The notes: a model not told the origin generated them from the letters alone. DNA of 19,095 nucleotides from Chitinivibrio sp051745065 (GCA_051745065.1 JBNJDQ010000036.1:1-19095), one strand, 5' to 3'; counted from the stretch's first letter, positions 7,458-15,171 are shown. Numbers and translations are program-made.

Positions 7458-8069
7458 ATGAAATGTGTAAAATTGATGAGTGCTCTCTTTATTGGTGTGT
7501 CTTCTCTGCTTGCTGCAAATATTCAGCATCTGGTTGAACCCTATATTTCCCAGCCGGTGTTTTTTACGTATGACCTGGAGATTTACTGGGATATTCGTGA
7601 GACCACCAGTTCCACGGAAGGTTCCGTTCTTGTGGATGAAGAACACAACAGTTTTCGTTTTATCAGCGGAGACAGTCGATGGGTGAGCGACGGCATAACG
7701 GTGTGGCAGTACGGTAAGGAGAATAATCAGGTGGTTATTCAGGACTACATGGATTTTGATCCCGCCCTGCATCCGTCCAACATATTAAAACAGTTTACTG
7801 ACTACGAATTCAAGCGAAGCGATGAACGCCGCGGTTTTAAATACATCTGGACTGCGGAAAATGACAGCGCTTCCGGAGATAAAGAGTACGACCGGGTGGT
7901 TATTTACAGCAACGCCGATGATACGGCGGTAAAAAAGATTGTTCTGACAGATCGTGATAAAAACATCAGTACGTATACTCTTGGAGAAATTGAAGTCCGT
8001 ACAGATATTACGGCAGAGGATTTCTCTTTTACTGTCCCCGAAGGAGTTGATGTCATTGATAACCGCTGA
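7458..8069 (+). CDS. lolA: LolA-family outer-membrane lipoprotein carrier protein
   Basis: The product is 203 residues, the usual LolA size, with a signal peptide (basic start, hydrophobic core to about residue 19, likely cleavage near SLLA-A) that places it in the periplasm. The mature part is β-rich and carries LolA-like features: an early amphipathic strand, FRFISGDSRWVSDGITVWQY (residues 70-89 region) followed by NNQVVIQDYMDFDP and HPSNIL. LolA shuttles lipoproteins from LolCDE to LolB or the outer membrane. GAGGT precedes the ATG at 5 bases. It is first in a same-strand cluster and its end overlaps the next gene by 20 bp. Related LolA-like folds serve other periplasmic tasks, so a specialised carrier for the neighbouring envelope proteins is possible. 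Confidence 0.75.
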   Translation: MKCVKLMSALFIGVSSLLAANIQHLVEPYISQPVFFTYDLEIYWDIRETTSSTEGSVLVDEEHNSFRFISGDSRWVSDGITVWQYGKENNQVVIQDYMDFDPALHPSNILKQFTDYEFKRSDERRGFKYIWTAENDSASGDKEYDRVVIYSNADDTAVKKIVLTDRDKNISTYTLGEIEVRTDITAEDFSFTVPEGVDVIDNR

Positions 8070-9483
8070 ACACTGTATCCGATGCAGCCTGTGTCTTTTG
8101 GTTCTGGTGCTTTCCGTCACCGGGGCGGAGCTGCAGTCAAATGTCTTCATTGAGGGCGGTGCGTGGTATGATACCGCCTGGCACGTATACGGTGTCACCG
8201 ATTCCGGCCAGGTGTTGCGCGGTCAGGGGGACACCTTTGCCGAGTATGGGCGGTTTGGCGCTAAAACGGGTTCTTCCTGGAGTTCACAGAGTATTACCGT
8301 GGGAGATTCAGGGTTTCTTGTTCGTGACTACCGGGATGAGCGAAAAGCAGCGTTTATGTATCAGCCCTTTGATCCTTCTGTTTCTGCACAGAGGTGCTCT
8401 CTTTCTTTCAGCGGATCCGGAGCATCGGCCTATGGACTACAGAACTCTTTTCGTGACAGCGTATTTTATGTTTCACTCCATACTCACGGCATTGCGGCTG
8501 TATCCCGCGGGTCCGGCAGGCTTCGTGTGGATTCTGTTATGCATCCCGGGGGGCAGACGTTGCCAGGCAAAGAGCTTTCCGCCATACCTCCCGTTGAAGG
8601 GGATTCGCGCCGGGTTTTATCCGTAAATGCGCAGGCTGATACACTTTGGGCAACGACATTTACCGATACAGTCTGGTACCACACTCCACAGAATCAATGG
8701 GAATACATTCTTCCCCGGGCGGGATATGATATTATTGAGCGCCTTACTCCGACTGCGGGGGAACCGATGTACTACGCTCTTCGCGGGGATACTACTTCCA
8801 CAGACAGCGCCGAAGCGCTCTGGATTTCTGCAAAAGACGGGCAGAACGTACTGCCTGCGGAGGATGTTGAATCATACGCGTGCGGTTCTTCGGCGCTTAT
8901 GGTGCTCACAGATACAATGCGTTTTACCACGATTTCGAATGGTTCGGTGGATAGTCTTCCGGCTCTGAGCAATGCCTTTGCACGATTTGTCGATACGCAG
9001 TTTGTTATTAAGGATCCACAGGTGTACGATATGGACTGGTCTCTGCACGAAGGAAAGAAGCGCCTGGTATTGGCGACATCCCGTGGGCTTGTTTATACCG
9101 ATGCCTTTGAGACCACCCCGCAGTTTCATATCCAGCGTCAGGACAGACCGATCTCCGGCGGTCTCAAAGAGGTGTATGCCCAGCCTTCCATTCTCAATGA
9201 CCGTTTCGGGCGGGTCGTATTTACCTATTCGCTTTCCCGGGCCGACCGGGTGAGTATTGATATCTTTGATGCCAATATGGATTATGTCTGTTCAATTACG
9301 GACAGAGAAGCCCGCCCCGCCGGCGGCGCCCAGCACAGTACCAACCCGGCCGAAGACAGTTGGGACGGAACCCGCAGTAATCGCGGCGGAGAGATGGTTT
9401 CCCCCGGCGTGTATTACTTTCGAATCACCACAGAAGAAGGAGGTGAACGTGCATTCGGCACGGTTGTTGTTGCAAAAAATTAG
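8050..9483 (+). CDS. Secreted protein with FlgD-like/sorting-type C-terminal Ig-like domain
   Basis: The product is 477 residues from this start. The N-terminus has a hydrophobic signal segment (CLLVLVLSVTGA) with a likely cleavage after residue about 27. The middle (about 30-385) is β-rich with recurring short strands such as SAEALWISAKDG, SALMVLTDT and KRLVLATSRGLVYTD, suggestive of a β-propeller, but I do not recognise a named family. The last 90 residues match the FlgD Ig-like/sorting-domain pattern: a YSLSRADRVSIDIFD strand pair, then SWDGTRSNRGG, then SPGVYYFRITT and a final FGTVVVAKN. An AAGGAG (8041-8046) sits 3 bases before the ATG at 8050; TTG at 8056 is an alternative. The open frame back to 7954 runs inside the LolA-like gene and would bury the signal peptide. 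The gene overlaps both neighbours. Confidence 0.72.
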   Translation: MSLITAEHCIRCSLCLLVLVLSVTGAELQSNVFIEGGAWYDTAWHVYGVTDSGQVLRGQGDTFAEYGRFGAKTGSSWSSQSITVGDSGFLVRDYRDERKAAFMYQPFDPSVSAQRCSLSFSGSGASAYGLQNSFRDSVFYVSLHTHGIAAVSRGSGRLRVDSVMHPGGQTLPGKELSAIPPVEGDSRRVLSVNAQADTLWATTFTDTVWYHTPQNQWEYILPRAGYDIIERLTPTAGEPMYYALRGDTTSTDSAEALWISAKDGQNVLPAEDVESYACGSSALMVLTDTMRFTTISNGSVDSLPALSNAFARFVDTQFVIKDPQVYDMDWSLHEGKKRLVLATSRGLVYTDAFETTPQFHIQRQDRPISGGLKEVYAQPSILNDRFGRVVFTYSLSRADRVSIDIFDANMDYVCSITDREARPAGGAQHSTNPAEDSWDGTRSNRGGEMVSPGVYYFRITTEEGGERAFGTVVVAKN

Positions 9484-10498
9484 CCTCTTTTTCTGTATTG
9501 CTACGGCCCTGTGGGGGGCAGGTCCCGGCGGAACCGGTGATGCTCTTCTGCGTGCCCCTCTGGGAGCGACGGCTGCGTCTCTGGGTGGTGCAGGCAGTGC
9601 TCGTCCCGGCGTTGCCGTGACGCATTGGAATCCTGCGGCCTCCGCCCTTTTGGATCAGAGTCGTCTGAGTCTCGGTAATCGAATTCGTCCCCTTGGCCGG
9701 TATGAGTCGTATCTCTCCTGGGATGCTCCGATGCGTCGGCGCGGCATGGGCGGTGGTGCACTTTTCCGCTACAGCAGAGCCGGCGGTCTGGATTCCCTGC
9801 GGGATGAAAACGGTGATATGATTACGGGAGGGGAGAGCTTTTCCCTTGTTCTTGACGGGAGTATCTCCCTTCGTTTGAGCGGAGTACTCTCTGCAGGACT
9901 GGCTGCGGGGTGGGCTTTTAACCGGCTTCCTTCGGATTATGAAGGCGGTACTGTCACCAATCGTGATTATTCCGGATTCAGCGGGGCAACGGTTTTTTTG
10001 CTTTATACGGGGCTGGAAAATTATTCAATCAGTGCAGGGCTCAGGGATCTTTTTCTGACACGAAGCTGGTCCGCAGAGGATGGCGGGTCCGGTGTTTTTT
10101 ATACGATTGAAGACCGGGCCTGGACAAAGGCAGTCCTTGGGGTTGCCCGTCATAATCTCGGTACTGTAACGGAGTTTACTTTGATGAGTGATGCTGAGGT
10201 GTACGCTTTTCACGGCGGCATTGCTGACCACCCCTTTGCTTTGATTGATCTTGGAGCAGACTGGAATTTCGCCGGTGATCTTTCTCTGCGCTTTGGTGTT
10301 GCGGATATTCTCTTAAACGGCGAACTCTTCGACCGCGGGCGTGATTCCCGGCAGTATCGTCCCTCCCTGACGGCGGGGGCGGGCTACGTGTTTCGTGAAC
10401 GGATCGGCCGAAGTGATCTTTTGGTTGACTATGCCTTTCGCGGAAGCGGGGCCGGTGCCGGCTTCGACCACAGTGTGGATGTCTCCCTCCTTTTTTAG
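9449..10498 (+). CDS. PorV/PorQ-like outer-membrane β-barrel protein (first copy)
   Basis: The product is 349 residues starting at GTG (9449), which has the strongest ribosome-binding site in the region (AGGAGG, 9438-9443, spacing 5). The N-terminus is a clear signal peptide (hydrophobic run ending in TALWGA). The mature protein opens with the hallmark of PorV/PorQ/UPF0164-type barrels: GATAASLGGAGSARPG, then VTHWNPAASALL, comparable to the family pattern of a small-residue glycine-rich turn followed by WNPA. Repeated amphipathic strands follow to a C-terminal strand ending in VDVSLLF, a terminal aromatic typical of barrel assembly signals. Family members include the type IX secretion shuttle PorV and related proteins of unknown role. 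The start lies 35 bp inside the upstream gene, implying translational coupling. Confidence 0.75.
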   Translation: MHSARLLLQKISLFFCIATALWGAGPGGTGDALLRAPLGATAASLGGAGSARPGVAVTHWNPAASALLDQSRLSLGNRIRPLGRYESYLSWDAPMRRRGMGGGALFRYSRAGGLDSLRDENGDMITGGESFSLVLDGSISLRLSGVLSAGLAAGWAFNRLPSDYEGGTVTNRDYSGFSGATVFLLYTGLENYSISAGLRDLFLTRSWSAEDGGSGVFYTIEDRAWTKAVLGVARHNLGTVTEFTLMSDAEVYAFHGGIADHPFALIDLGADWNFAGDLSLRFGVADILLNGELFDRGRDSRQYRPSLTAGAGYVFRERIGRSDLLVDYAFRGSGAGAGFDHSVDVSLLF

Positions 10499-10508
10499 GA
10501 TACCTGGT

Positions 10509-11609
10509 ATGAAACGATTATGCTTTTTAATGATACTTTCTTCTGCAATGTTTCTGTTCGGTGCTGATGAGTGGTATTCCCGTTCGGGATTTCAATTTAT
10601 CAGGAATGCTGAAGGTCCGCAGCGTATGGCCCTGGGCGGTGCGGGAACCGCTTTGCCTACGGGATATGCGAGATTTGTAAATCCCGCTCTGTACGGCGGG
10701 GACTCTCTTTTTACGGTATCCCTCTTTGCCGGGAACAGCAGCTTTAAGGACACCCGCCTCAGTGCAGGAGAATTTCGGTGGTCCTGGGAGGAATACTTTT
10801 TCGGCCTCTCCTTTCTGAACAACACTGTTGAGGACATCGGTATTACTGAAGAGCTCCAAACCGAGGCGCCGTCGCGCTTTTCATCCTGGCAGAGTTCGGA
10901 CATATCCCTGACAGCGGGGGTGCGACGCAATGATTATTTTCGCTGGGCCATGAGTTTCGGTGCCGCTTTCGAGCAGTTTTACGGGTATTCCGCACGGGCT
11001 TTTATATTTAACGCCGGCGGTTTGTTGACCCTGGCTGATGAACGTCTGCGGATTGGTGCTTCCGTCCTGAATACCGGCCGTACTGCAGGTTTTTTGACCG
11101 ATGAAAGCGGGCTGGAAGAGGGAGAAAACCTGCCGGTAACCTTTCGTGGCGGTGTGAGTTACGATTTCAATCCCCGGGGGGTACAGATTACTCCCGCAGT
11201 TGATCTTGTCTATTATCATATCTATGATTCCACAGAGGATGCTGCTGATCATATTGAAGACCGTGTCTTTATGCCCCTGGGGATCGAAGTGTCCCCCCTT
11301 GATTGGCTGACCCTTCGTACCGGACGCGACTTTGGGCGCAGTACTGATGTGGTGTCCTTCGGTTTTTCTCTCACAAGCGGAGCCTTTACGTCGGATGCAG
11401 GCTTTGAGCTTGTCGATTATGATGAAACAACGGTCCTTGAATGGCGGGCGGGGCTGACTTTTAATATTAGCCGTTTTGCTGAGGATGAAGCTAATGACCG
11501 TGCGGATACCGGCTCCTCTGATGAGAACGATGATTCCTCTCAGAAGGACTCATCGGAAGAATCCGGGCAGGACCACAGTAACGAAACAGAACTTGACCTG
11601 GTTGAATAG
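10509..11609 (+). CDS. PorV/PorQ-like outer-membrane β-barrel protein with acidic C-terminal tail (second copy)
   Basis: The product is 366 residues, starting 10 bp after the previous stop with AGGA at 8 bases from the ATG. A signal peptide ends in MFLFGA. The mature N-terminus has the same barrel hallmark as the gene before it: GPQRMALGGAGTALP, then YARFVNPALYGG. Many amphipathic strands follow, ending in EWRAGLTFNISRF (to residue 323), which looks like a final barrel strand. Unusually, a 42-residue tail (325-366) rich in Asp, Glu and Ser follows it. The two barrels are similar in plan but clearly diverged, so they may be ancient paralogues with different roles. An upstream in-frame ATG (10395) lies within the preceding gene and lacks a signal peptide, so it is rejected. 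Confidence 0.73.
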   Translation: MKRLCFLMILSSAMFLFGADEWYSRSGFQFIRNAEGPQRMALGGAGTALPTGYARFVNPALYGGDSLFTVSLFAGNSSFKDTRLSAGEFRWSWEEYFFGLSFLNNTVEDIGITEELQTEAPSRFSSWQSSDISLTAGVRRNDYFRWAMSFGAAFEQFYGYSARAFIFNAGGLLTLADERLRIGASVLNTGRTAGFLTDESGLEEGENLPVTFRGGVSYDFNPRGVQITPAVDLVYYHIYDSTEDAADHIEDRVFMPLGIEVSPLDWLTLRTGRDFGRSTDVVSFGFSLTSGAFTSDAGFELVDYDETTVLEWRAGLTFNISRFAEDEANDRADTGSSDENDDSSQKDSSEESGQDHSNETELDLVE

Positions 11610-11623
11610 GCTGCACCGGAAAT

Positions 11624-11635
11624 ACGCCATGGCGT
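11624..11635. repeat. 12-bp perfect palindrome downstream of the envelope cluster
   Basis: ACGCCATGGCGT is perfectly self-complementary and lies 15 bp after the last stop codon of the envelope cluster. It lacks a following T-run, so it is a weak terminator candidate; it could also be a protein-binding site. In the rest of 11610-11766 there are AT-rich stretches before smpB (for example TATAAC at 11732 and TATAAA at 11745) but no convincing -35/-10 pair. Confidence 0.25.
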
Positions 11636-11766
11636 GATCGTCATGATGGGGTGTTTCTGTTCGGATTGGAAGGGGTGATACATGGAATGTGAAGGCTTGC
11701 TTTATAGGGCAGGAGCAGAATAAAACGAGGATATAACGGATTTTTATAAAACTGTGAAAAGGATCT

Positions 11767-12255
11767 ATGGCTAAGAAAAACAGTAAAAAAGGCGATAAAC
11801 CGTCAATATTCAGAAATATCAGCAAGAACCGAAAGGCCTACCATAATTATGAGGTTTTGAAAACCTTTGAAGCGGGTATTGAGCTCACCGGAACTGAGGT
11901 AAAGGCGCTTCGGGCAGGAAAGGTGAACCTCTCCGATGGATTTGTCCAGTTCCGTCATGGCGAAGCCTATCTGACGAATGTTCATATCGGCCTGTATGAA
12001 AACGGCAACCTCTTTAATCATTCCGAAAACAGAGAGCGGAAACTTCTGCTGCACAGCAAAGAGATTCTTTATCTTTTTCAACAGACAAATAAACAGCCCT
12101 TAACTGTGGTAGCTCTGGAAATCTACCTGAAAAAACAGTGGGTAAAAGTAAAGATCGGCCTGTGCCGCGGCCGCAAATCATACGACAAACGCCAGAAAAT
12201 AAAGGATCAGGAGAATCGTAAGAAACTTGATGCTGTTATGAAACGGGGGCGGTAG
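11767..12255 (+). CDS. smpB: SsrA-binding protein SmpB
   Basis: SmpB binds tmRNA and carries it into stalled ribosomes during trans-translation in the cytoplasm. The 162-residue length matches the family. Characteristic segments are NRKAYHNYEVLKTFEAGIEL, TGTEVKALRAGKVNLSDGF, the central AYLTNVHIGLYENGN, and the basic C-terminus with GLCRGRKSYDKRQKIKDQE, the tail that lies in the empty mRNA channel. The ribosome-binding site AAAAGG lies 4 to 5 bases before the ATG. It opens a four-gene run with 2 bp to the amidase gene. The tmRNA gene (ssrA) was not found in the window. Confidence 0.97.
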   Translation: MAKKNSKKGDKPSIFRNISKNRKAYHNYEVLKTFEAGIELTGTEVKALRAGKVNLSDGFVQFRHGEAYLTNVHIGLYENGNLFNHSENRERKLLLHSKEILYLFQQTNKQPLTVVALEIYLKKQWVKVKIGLCRGRKSYDKRQKIKDQENRKKLDAVMKRGR

Positions 12256-12257
12256 GC

Positions 12258-13367
12258 ATGAAATATGTCTGCATCATTCTGCTGTGTGTTACGGCGGTGT
12301 TCGGTTCAGAGGCGTATCTTGTCGGTTTAAGCGGCCGGGTATATACAATTTCCCAGATGAAGATTGCCGCCGGTGCATTTGTTTCACCCATGGAGATTTC
12401 CCAGCGTCTCTATCTGAACAGTAAAAAAGAGGGAGAGCGCTTTGTGTTGACCGATGACGGCGACACACTGATCCTTGATCCTCACAAAGATTGTGCCTTT
12501 ATCGGCAGGGATACAATTTCAGGTGACAGGCTTTTTCGGTTCCGTTCGGGTACGCTATATATGGCCTTTGACCAGCTTATTGATGCCTTTGACCGGGTAA
12601 CCTCCTTTTCTTTTACCCGAAAGAAGGATACGATTTTTCTCGGTCGGGATGAGCTTGACAGGGCCTACCCCGAAGTAACGGGGCTTGTTGTCATCGATCC
12701 GGGGCACGGCGGCCGGGATCCCGGGGCCATTGGTCCGGACAGCACTCTGGAAAAGGATGTTGTTCTTGCTCTTTCCCTGCATCTCAAAGACTATCTCAGC
12801 CAAATGAGCGGCATTACCGTTAAAATGACCCGTGATGATGACCGCTTTATTCCTCTGATGGAGAGAACTGCTATGGCGAATTCCCACGGAGCGGATCTTT
12901 TTGTGTCAATACATGCCAATGCATCGCCGAACAAAAAACAGGCCGACGGTTTTAAACTCTATTTTCTTTCCGAGGCTGAAACCGAAATGGATCGGGAGAT
13001 AGCCCGCCAGGAAAATGCTGTCATTGAATACGAAGAGAGTGAAGATACCACTGTGGTGAATTCAATCCTTTCGGATATGATTGGGGCCGAGTATCTGAAA
13101 GAAAGTCAGGAGCTTTCCATACAGGCTGTTGAGTTTCTGGATCGGAATGTGAATGCCCTGCGGCGTCTTCATACCGGAGTTGGGCAGGCCAATTTCTATG
13201 TTCTGCGCGGTGCGGAAATGCCCGCTGTTCTGGTTGAAAGCGCCTTTATTTCCAATTCGCGTGAAGAAAAACTGCTGAAGGACTCCGCCTTTCAGCGGCG
13301 TTTTTCACGGGCTCTTGGTGGAGCGGTAATTCGATTTATGAAACAGTACGGGGGTATCTATGAGTGA
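12258..13367 (+). CDS. N-acetylmuramoyl-L-alanine amidase (Amidase_3)
   Basis: This zinc amidase cleaves the bond between MurNAc and the stem peptide, typically to split daughter cells or remodel the wall. The 369-residue product has a signal peptide (hydrophobic run ending VTAVFGS) and so acts outside the cytoplasmic membrane. An N-terminal part (about 20-135) contains strands such as LYMAFDQLIDAF, like the substrate- or wall-binding modules in front of many amidases, but I cannot name it. The catalytic domain (about 142-365) shows the zinc ligands His150 (IDPGHGG), Glu165 and His219 (SIHANAS), and catalytic Glu327 (LVESAFISN). The insertion at 235-285 is the usual regulatory helix region of AmiA/AmiC-type enzymes. 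It starts 2 bp after smpB and overlaps murI by 8 bp. Confidence 0.92.
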   Translation: MKYVCIILLCVTAVFGSEAYLVGLSGRVYTISQMKIAAGAFVSPMEISQRLYLNSKKEGERFVLTDDGDTLILDPHKDCAFIGRDTISGDRLFRFRSGTLYMAFDQLIDAFDRVTSFSFTRKKDTIFLGRDELDRAYPEVTGLVVIDPGHGGRDPGAIGPDSTLEKDVVLALSLHLKDYLSQMSGITVKMTRDDDRFIPLMERTAMANSHGADLFVSIHANASPNKKQADGFKLYFLSEAETEMDREIARQENAVIEYEESEDTTVVNSILSDMIGAEYLKESQELSIQAVEFLDRNVNALRRLHTGVGQANFYVLRGAEMPAVLVESAFISNSREEKLLKDSAFQRRFSRALGGAVIRFMKQYGGIYE

Positions 13368-14184
13368 TCAACGGCCGATTGGTATATTTGATTCCGGCCT
13401 TGGTGGTCTTACGGTCGCCCGTGCGGTTCAGCGTGTTCTTCCCCGTGAGCAGCTGATTTATTTTGGTGATACCCTTCGCTGTCCCTACGGCGGGCGTTCC
13501 CGCAGCGCCGTTCGGGAATTCAGCCGTGAAATATCAACCTATCTTCTGTCGCAGAATGTTAAAATGCTTGTCATTGCCTGTAATACCATTTCTGCAACGG
13601 CCCTGGATATTGTTCGTGAATGCGCCGGAAAAGGGATTGCGGTATTGTCCGTAATTGAGCCGGCTTCAGCTGCAGGGATCACCTTTTCTTCCAATAAACG
13701 GATTGGCGTCATCGGAACCCGCGGTACCGTGGCGTCACGGCGTTATTCTGAAATTCTTACGAAGCTTGATCCCGCTGTAACGGTTTTTGAAAAGGCCTGT
13801 CCTCTGCTTGTCCCTTTTGTGGAGGAGAATATTTTGACAGGGCCTCTTGTGGAGCCGGTTATCGAATCGTATCTGGATGAAGTAATAGATTACGGTGTTG
13901 ATACGGTTATTCTGGGATGTACCCATTATCCGCTTTTGACACGGGCGATTCATCGCGTGGCCGGAGGCCGTGTATCCGTCATTGATTCTGCCCTCTGGAC
14001 AGCCAAAGAAGTGGAGAAAATACTGAACAGGCGGGGTATTGCCTCTTTAAAGCGCAGGAGCGATGATATATTTTATGTCAGCGATTTGACACAAAATTTC
14101 AGAGATGTCAGTATCGCCTTTATGGAACAGACGATTGATGTGCAGAAAGTGGATCTTGAAACTGAGCTTTCAAAGTTGAAATAA
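13360..14184 (+). CDS. murI: Glutamate racemase
   Basis: MurI converts L-glutamate to D-glutamate for the peptidoglycan stem peptide. The 274-residue length is normal. Asp11 and Ser12 lie in GIFDSGLGGLTV, catalytic Cys74 in VIACNTISA, and the second catalytic Cys187 in ILGCTHYPLL; His189 follows it. The family segment after the first motif reads GDTLRCPYGGRS, a slight variant of the usual DTARxPYG. The start overlaps the amidase stop by 8 bp, so precursor supply and wall hydrolysis are translated together. The next gene follows after 13 bp. Confidence 0.96.
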   Translation: MSDQRPIGIFDSGLGGLTVARAVQRVLPREQLIYFGDTLRCPYGGRSRSAVREFSREISTYLLSQNVKMLVIACNTISATALDIVRECAGKGIAVLSVIEPASAAGITFSSNKRIGVIGTRGTVASRRYSEILTKLDPAVTVFEKACPLLVPFVEENILTGPLVEPVIESYLDEVIDYGVDTVILGCTHYPLLTRAIHRVAGGRVSVIDSALWTAKEVEKILNRRGIASLKRRSDDIFYVSDLTQNFRDVSIAFMEQTIDVQKVDLETELSKLK

Positions 14185-14197
14185 GGAGAAGAGATAT

Positions 14198-14920
14198 ATG
14201 GCAGGACATTCAAAATGGGCAAATATCAAGCATCGTAAAGGGGCACAGGATGCCAAGCGGGGGAAGATATTCGGTAAGATCATCCGTGAAATAACCATAG
14301 CATCGCGTCTGGGCGGTGGTGATCCCGATACCAATCCCCGTCTTCGTACGGTCCTGACCAAGGCCAAGTCAAATAATATGCCCAATGATACGGTTGACCG
14401 CGCAATAGCCCGGGGGACCGGTGCTGATGACTCTGTACAGTACGAAGAAAAAACCTTTGAGGCATACGGGCCGGAAGGTGTTGCCTTTGTAGTTGAATGC
14501 CTCACTGATAATGTCAACCGTACTGTCAGCGAGGTACGCCATGCCGTGAATAAATACGGCGGAAATCTTGGTACCGACGGTTCGGTTATGTGGATGTTTA
14601 ATCGGCAGGGGGTTGTAACGGTTTCTGCGGAAGGTGTGGATGAAGATACACTCATGGAGGATGCTCTTGAAGCCGGGGCCGCGGACATTATAAAGGAGGA
14701 GGATTTCTTTGTTGTCCTTACAGATCCGCAGAGTTTTTCCGATGTCAATGATGTGCTCTACGATAGGTATCGTATTGAAGACAGTGATGTGAAGCTGATT
14801 CCAGAAAATTATGTACAGGTTTCCGGTGAAGCTGCGGAGAAGGTACTTACCTTCCGGGATGCTCTTGATGATCTTGATGATGTGCAGGCAGTTCACGGAA
14901 ACTTTGATATTCAGGAATAG
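14198..14920 (+). CDS. yebC: YebC/PmpR (TACO1) family protein
   Basis: The 240-residue product has the highly conserved family opening MAGHSKWANIKHRKG, followed by GKIFGKIIREITIASRLGGG and NPRLRTVLTKAKSNNMPNDT. Later conserved segments include YGPEGVAFVVECLTDNVNRT and GNLGTDGSVMWMFNRQG. Members were described as transcriptional regulators and more recently as cytoplasmic factors that relieve ribosome stalling at proline-rich sequences; either role would fit its place after smpB. A strong ribosome-binding site, AAGGAG, precedes the ATG. In many bacteria this gene neighbours ruvC/ruvA, which are not seen here. Confidence 0.96.
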   Translation: MAGHSKWANIKHRKGAQDAKRGKIFGKIIREITIASRLGGGDPDTNPRLRTVLTKAKSNNMPNDTVDRAIARGTGADDSVQYEEKTFEAYGPEGVAFVVECLTDNVNRTVSEVRHAVNKYGGNLGTDGSVMWMFNRQGVVTVSAEGVDEDTLMEDALEAGAADIIKEEDFFVVLTDPQSFSDVNDVLYDRYRIEDSDVKLIPENYVQVSGEAAEKVLTFRDALDDLDDVQAVHGNFDIQE

Positions 14921-15029
14921 TTCTATGCGAGGGCGGTGCGGCAGTTTGGTATTGCGAAGCCTTTGCCGTACAGGATGAAACAGAATCAGATGGTTTTTAT
15001 ATGGAGCAATAGAAAAGTTGAGAAAAGAC

Positions 15030-15058
15030 TTGTCCTGCAAAAAGACGTATTGTATATT
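15030..15058 (+). promoter_or_regulatory. Promoter of the tRNA-Ser gene
   Basis: TTGTCC (15030-15035) is separated by exactly 17 bp from TATATT (15053-15058). Transcription would begin about 8 bases before the tRNA. The spacing, the match to the sigma-70-type consensus and the location directly before a lone tRNA gene make this the best-supported promoter in the window. The preceding bases, 14921-15029, contain only a weak hairpin (CGGCA with TGCCG, long loop) after yebC and no convincing terminator. Confidence 0.6.
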
Positions 15059-15072
15059 ATGACCACAAATTC

Positions 15073-15156
15073 GGAGGGCTAGGATAATTGGTAATCCAGC
15101 GGTCTTGAAAACCGCCGCCGTAAGGCTTGTGAGTTCGAGTCTCACGTCCTCCGCCA
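15073..15156 (+). tRNA. tRNA-Ser (anticodon UGA)
   Basis: The 84-nt sequence folds as a class II tRNA. The acceptor stem is GGAGGGC with GTCCTCC (one G-T pair), the D-stem GGAT with ATCC, the anticodon stem GCGGT with ACCGC, and the loop CTTGAAA gives anticodon TGA at 15106-15108, which reads UCA codons. The variable arm is 13 nt with a 3-bp stem (GCC with GGC), and the T-arm is GTGAG, TTCGAGT, CTCAC. The discriminator is G and CCA is encoded (15154-15156). The anticodon arm closely resembles that of other bacterial tRNA-Ser(UGA). The long variable arm and G discriminator agree with serine identity. Confidence 0.95.
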
Positions 15157-15171
15157 GAGGGTTCATCTCAT

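Noticed and set aside
15106..15108. Possible selenocysteine or suppressor tRNA because of a TGA in the anticodon loop
   Set aside because: The anticodon itself is UGA, which reads serine codon UCA. A selenocysteine tRNA would have UCA and a longer acceptor arm.
14369..15166. Minus-strand open frame of 265 codons
   Set aside because: It lies antisense to yebC and to the whole tRNA-Ser gene, has no recognisable family, and its opening residues are a translation of the tRNA complement.
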